NCBI GenBank assembly: GCA_025450765.1 | Contig: JANWLS010000002.1 | Span: 1 to 33,789 of the forward strand | Direction of reading: 5' to 3' | From: Vicinamibacterales bacterium | GTDB lineage: Bacteria > Acidobacteriota > Vicinamibacteria > Vicinamibacterales > CAVVIG01 | DNA length: 33,789 nt | Part shown: positions 8,559 to 18,144 of the stretch, one piece after another | Layout: the number at the start of each line of letters is the position of its first letter | How positions within the stretch are numbered: the stretch's first letter is position 1 | Program-made: the position numbers and the translations under genes | Notes under the pieces: generated by a model | Database searches by the model: none | Seen by the model: the letters and a program-made list of their open reading frames with translations, nothing else | Told to the model about the DNA's origin: nothing

Positions 8559-8975
8559 TCAGATGGTCTCGAGCGCCCGCTGGAACCTGCCGGCGTGCGA
8601 CCGCTCCGCCTTGGCGAGTGTCTCGAACCAGTCGGCGATTTCGGCAAAGCCCTCTTCGCGCGCCGCCTTGGCCATGCCGGGATACATGTCGGTGTACTCG
8701 TGCGTCTCGCCGGCGACGGCCGACTTGAGCATCTCGGGGACATCCGTGAACGGCAGGTCGGTCGCCGGGTCGCCGACTTTCTTCATGTATTCGAGGTGGC
8801 CGTGCGCGTGACCCGTCTCGCCTTCCGCGGTGTCGCGGAACAGGCCGGCCACGTCCGGATAGCCCTCGATGTCGGCCTGCTTGGCGAAGAACAGATACCG
8901 CCGGTTCGCCTGCGACTCGCCGGCGAAGGCGTACTTCAGATTCTCGTGCGTTTTCGTGCCCTTGAGTGGCGCCAT
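8559..8975 (-). CDS. rubrerythrin family protein lacking a rubredoxin domain
   Basis: [64 protein letters not shown]... and a second E..H motif ([11 protein letters not shown]); ends without CxxC knuckles. Confidence 0.92.
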   Translation of the reverse strand: MAPLKGTKTHENLKYAFAGESQANRRYLFFAKQADIEGYPDVAGLFRDTAEGETGHAHGHLEYMKKVGDPATDLPFTDVPEMLKSAVAGETHEYTDMYPGMAKAAREEGFAEIADWFETLAKAERSHAGRFQRALETI

Positions 8976-9022
8976 GCATCTCTCCATTTCTTCGAGCCGC
9001 CTCGGCGGCCAGATCCTGAGTC

Positions 9023-9057
9023 TAGTCCTAGATAAGAATTATTATCAAGTAGGACTA
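9023..9057. promoter_or_regulatory. nested palindromic Fur/PerR-like operator in a divergent promoter region
   Basis: TAGTCCTA GATAAGAATTATTATC AAG TAGGACTA: outer 8-bp perfect inverted repeat (9023-9030/9050-9057) around inner near-palindrome GATAA-N-AATT-N-TTATC (9031-9046). Minus-strand TTGATA (9048-9043) - 18 bp - TAGACT (9024-9019) overlaps it. Confidence 0.7.
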
Positions 9058-9117
9058 ACGAACAACTTGGCCAGCCGGGGTTGCCGCCTGGCGGCCGCTT
9101 GTGTTACCTGTGTGTCA

Positions 9118-9588
9118 ATGAAGAGGAGCGTGGCGGAGCGCCGGTTCGCGACCCTGCACGAGCGTTCGGCCTCGAGCGGACTGCGGATGACGCCCCAGCG
9201 TGAGGTGCTGTTGCGCGTGCTCAGCCGCGCGGCGGACCACCCGACGGCCGATCAGCTCTACCGCCAGGTGCGCCGCCACCTGCCGTCGATCTCGCTGGCC
9301 ACGGTCTACCGCAACGTGCAGGATCTCGTCCGGGCCGGCGTGCTCGCGCCGCTCGAGCACGCGGGCGCGGCCGTGCAGTACGAGGTCAACCCCGACGATC
9401 ACCATCATTTCGTCTGCCGCGCCTGCGGCCGCGTGTGGGACGTATACCTGCGGAGCATCGACTACGCCGTCGATCGCCGGAAGTCGCCGGTGCCGGCCGC
9501 CACGATCGACCGCGCCGACATCCAGCTGCACGGCCTGTGCGCGGGGTGCGCCGCCAGGGCGGGCTCCGGTTCGGCTGGCGCGCGCTAG
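9118..9588 (+). CDS. Fur family transcriptional regulator (PerR-like)
   Basis: [55 protein letters not shown]...[17 protein letters not shown]...LHGLCAGCA. Start ATG 9118 preferred over 8869, which lies inside the rubrerythrin gene. Confidence 0.9.
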   Translation: MKRSVAERRFATLHERSASSGLRMTPQREVLLRVLSRAADHPTADQLYRQVRRHLPSISLATVYRNVQDLVRAGVLAPLEHAGAAVQYEVNPDDHHHFVCRACGRVWDVYLRSIDYAVDRRKSPVPAATIDRADIQLHGLCAGCAARAGSGSAGAR

Positions 9589-9953
9589 CGGTTCTGCCGT
9601 TCCTCGATCTTCGCCCACGTATCGCGCAGCGACACGGTTCGGTTGAAGACCAGGTGACCGGATGTCGTGTCGGCGTCGACGCAGAAATAGCCGAGGCGCT
9701 CGAACTGGCACCGGTGGCCGGGCGCCGAGCCCGCCAGCGACGGCTCCGCCTTGCAGCCCGTGAGGACTTCGAGAGAATCGGGATTGAGGAAATCGGTGTA
9801 ATCCCGCCCGTCGTGGCCGTCGGGATCCTCGACCGTGAACAGCCGGTCGTACAGCCGGACCTCGACATCCTGCGCGTGGGCCGCCGACACCCAGTGCAGC
9901 GTCGCCTTCACGCGGCGGCCGTCGGGCGCATCACCGCCTCGGGTCGCCGGATC
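9585..9953 (-). pseudogene. glnS: C-terminal part of glutaminyl-tRNA synthetase separated by in-frame TAA
   Basis: In-frame continuation after TAA (9956-9954): [44 protein letters not shown]...[37 protein letters not shown], typical GlnRS anticodon-binding C-terminus. Confidence 0.8.
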
Positions 9954-11318
<1,365 letters not shown>

Positions 11319-11342
11319 AAGACGGTTCAGTGCTCCCGCTTC

Positions 11343-11372
11343 ACGATACCGGCCCCGCGCCAGACACGTCAA
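11343..11372 (-). promoter_or_regulatory. sigma70-like promoter upstream of glnS
   Basis: Minus strand TTGACG (11372-11367) - 18 bp - TATCGT (11348-11343), 24 bp upstream of the glnS ATG. Confidence 0.45.
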
Positions 11373-11373
11373 T

Positions 11374-11404
11374 TTGAGGGAGACCGGCGGGTCGGTCCTA
11401 CAAT
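11374..11404 (+). promoter_or_regulatory. promoter-like elements upstream of the DUF488-pdxH-monooxygenase operon
   Basis: TTGAGG (11374-11379) - 19 bp - TACAAT (11399-11404), upstream of ATG 11436; back-to-back with the glnS promoter. Confidence 0.35.
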
Positions 11405-11435
11405 GGAGGACAAGCGTGCACGAAGGGGGAACATC

Positions 11436-11858
11436 ATGTTGAAGCTCAAACGCGCGTACGATCCGGCGGCGGCCGGCGACGGCCGGCGGGTGCTCGTCGA
11501 ACGGCTCTGGCCGCGCGGCATCTCGAAGGACAACCTGAAACTGGACGGGTGGCTGAAGGACGTCGCGCCATCGACCGGTCTGCGGCAGTGGTTTCACCAC
11601 GATCCGGAGCGGTGGACCGAATTCCAGCGACGATACCGTCGGGAATTGAGCGCGCATCCCGACGTCTGGAAGCCGCTCGTCGCCGCGGCAACGGCGGGAC
11701 CGGTCACGCTCGTCTACAGCTCGCACGACACCGAGCACAACAACGCCGTGGCGCTTCGCGCGTTCCTCACACCGAAGATCCGGCGCCGCACCACCTCGTC
11801 GACGGCCGGCCGGCGTACGAGCGGCACGGCGCGCGCCCGCACGCGAGCGAAATCGTGA
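11436..11858 (+). CDS. DUF488 family protein
   Basis: [82 protein letters not shown]. Confidence 0.9.
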   Translation: MLKLKRAYDPAAAGDGRRVLVERLWPRGISKDNLKLDGWLKDVAPSTGLRQWFHHDPERWTEFQRRYRRELSAHPDVWKPLVAAATAGPVTLVYSSHDTEHNNAVALRAFLTPKIRRRTTSSTAGRRTSGTARARTRAKS

Positions 11859-12445
11859 CGGTTGTCGAACCGGATCCGATCGCGGCCGTCACCGCGATCC
11901 TCGAGCGGGCGAAGGCGGCAGGCGGCTACGACCACACGGCGATGACGCTGGCCACGGTCGGTCCCGACGGCCGGCCGGCGTGCCGCTTCGTCCTGCTGAA
12001 GGGCATCGATGCACGGGGGTTCGTGTTCTTCACGAATCTCTCGAGCCGCAAGGCCGAACAGATCGCCGGGTCCCCGTTCGCGGCACTCTGCTTCTACTGG
12101 GCCTCCATCCTGGTCCAGGTCCGTGTCGAAGGCACCGTCGAACCGATCGCCGCTGCCGAAGCCGATGCGTACTTCGCGTCGCGCCCGCGCGGACATCAGC
12201 TGTCGGCGTGGGCCTCCCGCCAGAGCTCCGTGCTCGACAACCGCGCGACGTTGGAGCGGCGGTTCGAGGAATACACCCGCCGGTTCGAGGGCGAGCCGGT
12301 TCCGCGACCGCCTTTCTGGTCCGGCTATCGGGTGATCCCCGATCGGATTGAAATCTGGACACACCACGACGACCGGATGCACGACCGCCTCTTGTACACG
12401 CGCACAGCCTCCGGCGGCTGGACCACCGAACACCTCTACCCATGA
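11855..12445 (+). CDS. pdxH: pyridoxamine 5'-phosphate oxidase
   Basis: [52 protein letters not shown]...[29 protein letters not shown] start overlaps DUF488 stop (GTGA). Confidence 0.92.
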   Translation: MTVVEPDPIAAVTAILERAKAAGGYDHTAMTLATVGPDGRPACRFVLLKGIDARGFVFFTNLSSRKAEQIAGSPFAALCFYWASILVQVRVEGTVEPIAAAEADAYFASRPRGHQLSAWASRQSSVLDNRATLERRFEEYTRRFEGEPVPRPPFWSGYRVIPDRIEIWTHHDDRMHDRLLYTRTASGGWTTEHLYP

Positions 12446-13611
12446 CCCGAGTCGCCATCGTCGGCGCCGGCATCGGTGGGCTGACCACGGCCATCGCGTT
12501 GCGGAGTTTCGGGTTCGAGGCTGCCATCTACGAGGCGGCACCAGCCCTCGCACCGGTCGGGGCAGGGATCTGGGTTCCCCCGAACGCGATGCAAGTGCTG
12601 GCAGCCCTCGGCGCGCGCGAGGCTGTCGCCGCTGCCGGCGTGCGAATCGATCGGGTCCAGATCAGAACCATCGAAGGCACGGTCCTGCAGGAGCTCGACG
12701 CGGCAGCCGCCCGCGAGCGATACGGCGAACCCATCATCTCGATCCTTCGCACGCGTCTCGTCGAGGCGCTGGCAGCTCGGCTCCCGGGGCACCTCGTCCA
12801 ACCGGGCAAGCGATGTCTCGGGGCCACTCACGATCAGGAAGGCGTCACGCTCCGCTTCGATGACGGATCAGAGGCACGCGCCGACCTCGTGGTGGCCGCC
12901 GACGGCATCCATTCGGCCCTCCGCAACTCCCTGTTCGGCCCGACCTCCCTTCGCTATGCCGGCCAGACCTGCTACCGCGGCATCGCGCGCATGGCGTCTG
13001 GCGAGCTCGGGCACACGTGCGCTGAGACGTGGGGAACACGTTGCCGAATCGGCTACTCCGCCGTCGGACCGGACGAGGTCTACTGGTTCGCGCCAGTGTC
13101 CTCGCCGGCCGGCACGCGCCTCGATCCGGTCCGCGTCAAGGCGCAGCTGCTCGACATGTACGCAGCCTTTCCGCACCCGGTGCGGTTGATGCTGAGCGAG
13201 ACGCCGACCGATCGGATCATCCAGACGGACCTGCACGACTTCGCGCCGTTGCCGCGCTGGTCGACCGGTCACATCGTGCTGCTCGGCGACGCGGCCCACG
13301 CGATGACGCCAAATCTCGGCCAGGGCGGTGCCCAGGCGATCGAAGATGCGTGGGTGCTCGCCTCGGAGCTGGCTCGGCAGGATTGGCGCGGTGCGCTCGA
13401 GGCCTACGAGGCGGCGCGCAAGCCGCGCACGAGCTGGGTGGCCGCCGCCGCACGCCGGATCGGGCAGATCGCCCACCTCGAGAATCCTCTCGCGCAGGGG
13501 TTGCGCAATGCGCTGATGACGCGAACCCCCGCCTCGATCCAGCGGCGACACGTCCAACGGCTCTTCTCGGCCGAACACCTGGATCTACCGACCACGGCGC
13601 CGGCCACCTAG
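12442..13611 (+). CDS. FAD-dependent monooxygenase (PHBH-fold family)
   Basis: VAIVGAGIGGLTTAIAL (Rossmann GxGxxG), DLVVAADGIHSALR (DG motif), VLLGDAAHAMTPNLGQGGAQAIEDA (GD motif). ATGA overlap with pdxH. Confidence 0.92.
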   Translation: MTRVAIVGAGIGGLTTAIALRSFGFEAAIYEAAPALAPVGAGIWVPPNAMQVLAALGAREAVAAAGVRIDRVQIRTIEGTVLQELDAAAARERYGEPIISILRTRLVEALAARLPGHLVQPGKRCLGATHDQEGVTLRFDDGSEARADLVVAADGIHSALRNSLFGPTSLRYAGQTCYRGIARMASGELGHTCAETWGTRCRIGYSAVGPDEVYWFAPVSSPAGTRLDPVRVKAQLLDMYAAFPHPVRLMLSETPTDRIIQTDLHDFAPLPRWSTGHIVLLGDAAHAMTPNLGQGGAQAIEDAWVLASELARQDWRGALEAYEAARKPRTSWVAAAARRIGQIAHLENPLAQGLRNALMTRTPASIQRRHVQRLFSAEHLDLPTTAPAT

Positions 13612-13621
13612 CCGGGACCGC

Positions 13622-15190
13622 TCACATCCAGTTCTTCGTGGTCGGCCACACCGCCGCCAGCGGCCTCTTCAGTCCGCGACAGAGGAATATCGACCGATTC
13701 TCGTACGGCATCGCCAGCGGGTCGTGGGTGCGGGCGGCGACGATGGCTGAGCTGAATTCCTGCTGAAGCTTTGCGAGCGAGTCGTCGCTGTCAATGACGA
13801 TCATGACCTCGCCCGTGTATCCGCGCGGGCCCCAGAAGAAATAGTTCTGATGACCGCTGATGGCGTGCGGCAGGCCATAGGCCGCACCGAGGACGTCAAC
13901 GGCGGCAGCCTCCCCGTAGTTGCTGCCGTAGATCGCCGCCTTCTCGCGATCGACGGGAGACAGGCTGTCATACACCTGCGCGACGCGAGCCACCATCGCC
14001 GACCACCCGAACCGATCCGCGAAGAACTGCGGCAGCGGTCCACTGCCCTGCGTCTCGGTGTTCGTGCTGTTGAGGTGGAGAGCCCGCGTGTAGCGGATCC
14101 AGGCCTGCGGCGCGAGCACAGGAATCGCCATCGGAAGCGTGAGCGCGCCCGCGATCGCGAGCACGACGCACCAGGCGGGCAGCAGCCAGCGCGTTCTGCG
14201 GGATCCCGCGAATGCGTGCTCCCAGGCCAACGCGCCGGCCGCGAACAACACGGGATAGATCGGCGCCAGGTAGTAATCCTTCGCGTGAAGGTGCATCATC
14301 AGCGCGAGGAACACCAGGTAGGCCACCCCGATCCAGAGAAAGCGCCTGGCGTCGCGCGCGGCGAACAGCCAGACCAGCCCGGGCAGCAGCAGGAAGATGC
14401 TGAGCGGATGCAGCATCAGGATCTGCGCGCCGACGAACGGCAACGGCGCCAGCACGACATTCTTCTGGCTCTGACGGACGTTGTTCAGCCACTCCAGCGT
14501 CGGCCAGTGGTGCTGGAGCTGCCAGAGGCCGTACGGCAGGACGAGGAGCGCCATCAATCCGCCAGCGACCAGCACCCAGCGGCTCCACAACAGCCGGCGC
14601 TGAGGCGTGATGAGAAGCCCGATCACCAGGGCCGCCAGGAAAAAGACCGCCGACGGCTTGTTCAGGATGCCGAGGCCGCCGCAGAGCCCGACGACCAGCC
14701 ACCACCGTGGACTGGCGCCGCGCACCATCAGCATCACGGCGAGCAGAGCGCCCATCCAGAAGACCGGCTCGAAGGCATTCATCGAGAGATAACTGTCGAT
14801 GCCGAGATAGACCGGTGCGATGAGCACGGCGACCATCGCCAGGATCTGCGCCGGGCGCCGCCCTCCGAGCCCCCACACGAGAAGGCCGGTCAGCAGGATC
14901 TTGATCCCTCCCGCGACGGCGGCCGTCAGGCGGAAGAGCGCCAGATCATGAAAGCCGAAAAGCGCGGTGGCGAGGCGGGCCTGCACCGCGACGAGCGGCG
15001 CCTGGTCGACGTAGCCCCACGCGAGGTGCCGACCGCAGACAATGTAGTAGAGCTCGTCGCGGAAGATGCCGTAGCCGGCGTGCTGCGCGACGAGGTTGCC
15101 GAAGAATTCGACGCCGATCTTGACGGCGGCGAAGGCGAGCCCGAGCGCCAGGGCCGCCGTGACACGCTGATGCCGCTCGGCTATGCTCAT
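13622..15190 (-). CDS. glycosyltransferase family 39 (ArnT/PMT-like) membrane protein
   Basis: 522 aa, multi-TM; FRDELYYIVCGRHLAWGYVDQAPLVAVQARLATALFG typical N-terminal GT39 loop. Confidence 0.85.
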   Translation of the reverse strand: MSIAERHQRVTAALALGLAFAAVKIGVEFFGNLVAQHAGYGIFRDELYYIVCGRHLAWGYVDQAPLVAVQARLATALFGFHDLALFRLTAAVAGGIKILLTGLLVWGLGGRRPAQILAMVAVLIAPVYLGIDSYLSMNAFEPVFWMGALLAVMLMVRGASPRWWLVVGLCGGLGILNKPSAVFFLAALVIGLLITPQRRLLWSRWVLVAGGLMALLVLPYGLWQLQHHWPTLEWLNNVRQSQKNVVLAPLPFVGAQILMLHPLSIFLLLPGLVWLFAARDARRFLWIGVAYLVFLALMMHLHAKDYYLAPIYPVLFAAGALAWEHAFAGSRRTRWLLPAWCVVLAIAGALTLPMAIPVLAPQAWIRYTRALHLNSTNTETQGSGPLPQFFADRFGWSAMVARVAQVYDSLSPVDREKAAIYGSNYGEAAAVDVLGAAYGLPHAISGHQNYFFWGPRGYTGEVMIVIDSDDSLAKLQQEFSSAIVAARTHDPLAMPYENRSIFLCRGLKRPLAAVWPTTKNWM

Positions 15191-15211
15191 ACATCTATAG
15201 GAGAGAACGAA

Positions 15212-15817
15212 ATGTCAGACGAAGTTCGTTATTCCCGGAAACTCGGTCCGCTCACGCCACTCGTGGGCGCATGGGAGGGCAACAAGGGGGTCGACCTCTC
15301 ATTCCACAACAAGGACAAGTGGACGACCAAGACCACCTATTTCGAAAAGGCCTGGTTCAAGCCGATTCCCGTCCAGGAAAACGGGCAGCAGGTCCTGTGG
15401 GGCCTCAATTACGGCATGACCGCCTGGCGCCACGGCGAGGAAGCGATGGATCCGTTCCACGACGAGGTCGGCTTCCTGCTGTGGGACAAAGCCAACGGCC
15501 AGGTGATGCGTAACGTCGTGTTCGGACGCGGCATCGCGATCCTCGCCGGCAGCAGCGCCGGACCGGATGACAAGGTGCTGCGGTTCGACGCCAAGCCAGG
15601 CGACCCGTGCTACGGCGTGCTGCAGAACAAGTATCTGCTCGACCGCGCCGAGCTCCGGAACTTCACCAGCACCTTCACCATCAACAAGGATGGGACGATC
15701 AGCTACACGTCGGATCTGCTGCTGAAGCTCGCCGCCCTCGGCGCGGAGATGCACCACACGGACGAAAACACGCTGCATCTCGTGAAGCGCTTTCACCCGA
15801 GCGCCGAGCAGGCCTGA
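15212..15817 (+). CDS. heme-binding beta-barrel (nitrobindin/THAP4-like) domain protein
   Basis: PLVGAWEGNKGVDLS, VLWGLNYGMTAWRHGE, FHDEVGFLLWDKANGQVMRNVVFGRGIAILAG; lipocalin-like barrel pattern. RBS AGGAGAG; start 15212 rather than 13850. Confidence 0.68.
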   Translation: MSDEVRYSRKLGPLTPLVGAWEGNKGVDLSFHNKDKWTTKTTYFEKAWFKPIPVQENGQQVLWGLNYGMTAWRHGEEAMDPFHDEVGFLLWDKANGQVMRNVVFGRGIAILAGSSAGPDDKVLRFDAKPGDPCYGVLQNKYLLDRAELRNFTSTFTINKDGTISYTSDLLLKLAALGAEMHHTDENTLHLVKRFHPSAEQA

Positions 15818-15832
15818 CCACCCGAGCCCGAC

Positions 15833-15874
15833 CCCTGTCCTTCAGGCGCCTCTTCGGCGGCCTGGCGGACAGGG
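15833..15874. terminator. long bulged stem-loop between convergent genes (candidate bidirectional terminator)
   Basis: CCCTGTCC (15833-15840)/GGACAGGG (15867-15874) outer stem, inner CAGGCGCC/GGCGGCCTG with one bulge, loop TCTTC. Confidence 0.6.
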
Positions 15875-15900
15875 AAGAGGGCGCGTCAGCCCGCGCGGGA

Positions 15901-16902
15901 TCACTTGTGCGCGGGCAAGTACTTCTTGTCGATACCGGCGACCACGACGTAGTTCGGGTCGACCATCTCCGTGAGGTGAATCGTCGCCGCCTGCGAGAGC
16001 AACTGGTAGGCGTCGAGATCCGACAGGCCGTAGTCGTTGTGGATCCACTGCACCAGCTCGGTGAACGCGATCCGCAGCGCATCGTCGAGCGGGCGATACG
16101 CGCCCACGGCCATGATCGCCTGATCGCTCTCGACCCGCGGCCAGTGAATCGCCTGCCCCTTGATCACGCGCACCTGCACCCGCGCGCGCAGCGGCACCTC
16201 GATGGCGGTGCCGGCCACTTCCCCGTCGCCCATCGCCGCGTGGCCGTCGCCCATGTAGAGGAGCGCGCCCGCCACATTGACTGGTAGATACACGGTGTTG
16301 CCCGCCCGCACTTCGGGCGCGTCCATGTTGCCGCCGAACTCGGCCGGCACGATCGAGCTCCGCGCCTCGCCACCCGCCGGCGCCACGCCGATGCAGCCGA
16401 AGAACGGGTTGAGCGGAATCTTCACCGAGAAGTTCGAGTCCTTGGCCTTGAACGTGGCCTCGTTCGAGGCATGGTCGATCGGATAGAGCCAGATGCGCTC
16501 GGGCAGCGGCGCATTCAGCATCGGCGTGTAGTTCGTGGTGTTGATCGCGCCGAACCCCGGCGCCAGTGCGCCGACGCCCTGGTTGGAGTCCACCTGCAGA
16601 TCGAGAATCTTCACCGCGAGTGTGTCGCCCGGCTCGGCGCCGTCGATGTAGAACGGCCCGGTGAGCGGGTTGTCGCCCTTCACCTTCGCGAGTGTGTCGC
16701 TCGGCGTCTGAATGACATTCCCGAAGCAGTCCACGGTGTTCGTCTCGAGGGTGTCGCCCGACTTCAGGTGCGCCACCGCCGGTGCCGTCGCGAACGTGTA
16801 CTTCAAATCGTTCGGGCCGGGGTGGTACTGCACGACGTGGGATTGCGCGAGGGCGGGAGCGGCCAGCAGGAGACAGGCCGCCGTCAGGGACAGTTTGCGC
16901 AT
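15901..16902 (-). CDS. acetamidase/formamidase family protein with N-terminal signal peptide
   Basis: MRKLSLTAACLLLAAPALAQ signal; AVAHLKSGDTLETNTVDCFGN, GDTLAVKILDLQ, ALLYMGDGHAAMGDGEVAGTAIE motifs. Confidence 0.9.
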   Translation of the reverse strand: MRKLSLTAACLLLAAPALAQSHVVQYHPGPNDLKYTFATAPAVAHLKSGDTLETNTVDCFGNVIQTPSDTLAKVKGDNPLTGPFYIDGAEPGDTLAVKILDLQVDSNQGVGALAPGFGAINTTNYTPMLNAPLPERIWLYPIDHASNEATFKAKDSNFSVKIPLNPFFGCIGVAPAGGEARSSIVPAEFGGNMDAPEVRAGNTVYLPVNVAGALLYMGDGHAAMGDGEVAGTAIEVPLRARVQVRVIKGQAIHWPRVESDQAIMAVGAYRPLDDALRIAFTELVQWIHNDYGLSDLDAYQLLSQAATIHLTEMVDPNYVVVAGIDKKYLPAHK

Positions 16903-16912
16903 GTGAGCTCTC

Positions 16913-17581
16913 CTATCGTTCGCGCCAGCCGACCGGAAAGCGCACCACCTGATCGGCGTTCGCCTCGGGTTCGTCCGATTCGTCCGGGAAACGCACCAAC
17001 GCCCGCGCGCTCCGGTGCTGGGCCAGCACGTCCGGCCGGAGCTTCTTGCTCAGGTATACCTTCGATTCCGCGTTGTCGCCCCCATGCGGCTCGTACTTGA
17101 TCACCTCGAACCGCAGGTGATCGAGCGTGCCGCGCATTTCGTAGAAGCGATTCTTCGTCTTGACGACGACCTCGTTGAAGCCCTGCTCGGAGGCCCAGAC
17201 TTCCTGCTGCTCGGTGAGGGCCCGGAAGTGCCCCTGTCCGCGCCAGTCGATGCGTGTGCCGCCGATCCAGGAATAGAGCACGCGGCGCCCGTCGAACTGC
17301 ACGCAGCCGTCGAGGCGCTCCACGAGATCCTTCAACTTCGGAATGGTCTCCCCGCGCCGGATCTCGTGTGACACCTTGAAGGCCACCGGCACGATCGCCG
17401 CCGGATCATCGGGGAGCGGCGCCATGGCCAGCAGAATCAGGTGCGGCCGATCCGCCAGGCGCGCGACGATCTCCGCCGCCATCTTCTTGCGGTCGAACTC
17501 GCCGAAATACTCCTCGATGTACTGGATCTCGAGCGCACCCTGGTCGAGCGGATATTGGACGATGCGGTATTCGGGCGGCAA
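16913..17581 (-). CDS. GNAT-like N-acetyltransferase family protein
   Basis: VAFKVSHEIR...VLYSWIGGTRIDWRGQGHFRALTEQQEVWASEQGFNEVVVKTKNRFYEMRGTLDHLRFEVIKYE: acetyl-CoA-binding-like R-G-Q-G-x-x-R segment and C-terminal GNAT pattern. Confidence 0.6.
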   Translation of the reverse strand: MPPEYRIVQYPLDQGALEIQYIEEYFGEFDRKKMAAEIVARLADRPHLILLAMAPLPDDPAAIVPVAFKVSHEIRRGETIPKLKDLVERLDGCVQFDGRRVLYSWIGGTRIDWRGQGHFRALTEQQEVWASEQGFNEVVVKTKNRFYEMRGTLDHLRFEVIKYEPHGGDNAESKVYLSKKLRPDVLAQHRSARALVRFPDESDEPEANADQVVRFPVGWRER

Positions 17582-17603
17582 GGGGTTCGCAGGGCTCCTT
17601 CCT

Positions 17604-17638
17604 GGCTACGGGCCACAGGCCTCGGACGACGGGCTAGA
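17604..17638. repeat. degenerate 7-bp tandem array in divergent intergenic region
   Basis: GGCTACG GGCCACA GGCCTCG GACGACG GGCTAGA. Confidence 0.55.
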
Positions 17639-17646
17639 ATGACGGC

Positions 17647-18060
17647 ATGCTCCGGATCACGCCGGCGATCGCGATCGATGATGACGACATCTCGATCGCC
17701 TTCGTTCGCGCCTCTGGCCCCGGCGGCCAGAACGTCAACAAGGTGGCGACGGCCGCGCACCTGCGGTTCGAGGCCGCGGCCTCGCCTGCGTTGACCGATG
17801 CCGTGCGTGGACGCCTGGCGCGTCTGGCCGGCCGGAAGATGACCCGCGAGGGCGTCCTCATCATCGATGCCCGCCGATTCCGCTCGCAGGAGCAGAACCG
17901 CCAGGATGCCATCGACCGGCTCGTCGATCTCCTCCGCCGGGCCGCCGTGCCGCCGCGTCCGCGGCGTCCGTCAAAGCCGACGCGGGCATCGCGGGAGAAG
18001 CGCCTCGCGGACAAGAAGCACCACTCCGAGAAAAAGGAGACTCGGCGCACGAAGTCGTGA
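17647..18060 (+). CDS. arfB: alternative ribosome-rescue factor ArfB (peptidyl-tRNA hydrolase, GGQ)
   Basis: VRASGPGGQNVNKVATAAHLRFEA; Arg/Lys-rich C-terminal tail ...ASREKRLADKKHHSEKKETRRTKS. Confidence 0.93.
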   Translation: MLRITPAIAIDDDDISIAFVRASGPGGQNVNKVATAAHLRFEAAASPALTDAVRGRLARLAGRKMTREGVLIIDARRFRSQEQNRQDAIDRLVDLLRRAAVPPRPRRPSKPTRASREKRLADKKHHSEKKETRRTKS

Positions 18061-18093
18061 GCGCTGAGTGCCGCAGCAAGACTCATGACTCAC
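18059..18093. repeat. degenerate 7-bp tandem array
   Basis: GAGCGCT GAGTGCC GCAGCAA GACTCAT GACTCAC. Confidence 0.4.
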
Positions 18094-18102
18094 ACCTGCA
18101 CA

Positions 18103-18134
18103 CGCACCAGTCCGTTCTCGACGGACGTGGTGTG
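18103..18134. terminator. stem-loop between convergent arfB and patatin genes
   Basis: CGCACCA-GTCCGT / TCTCG / ACGGAC-g-TGGTGTG: 13-bp stem with one bulged G and one G:U pair. Confidence 0.55.
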
Positions 18135-18144
18135 GGTCTGGCGA

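Noticed and set aside
13850-15211. Long N-terminal extension of the nitrobindin-like ORF
   Set aside because: Antisense to the GT39 gene; proper ATG at 15212 with RBS.
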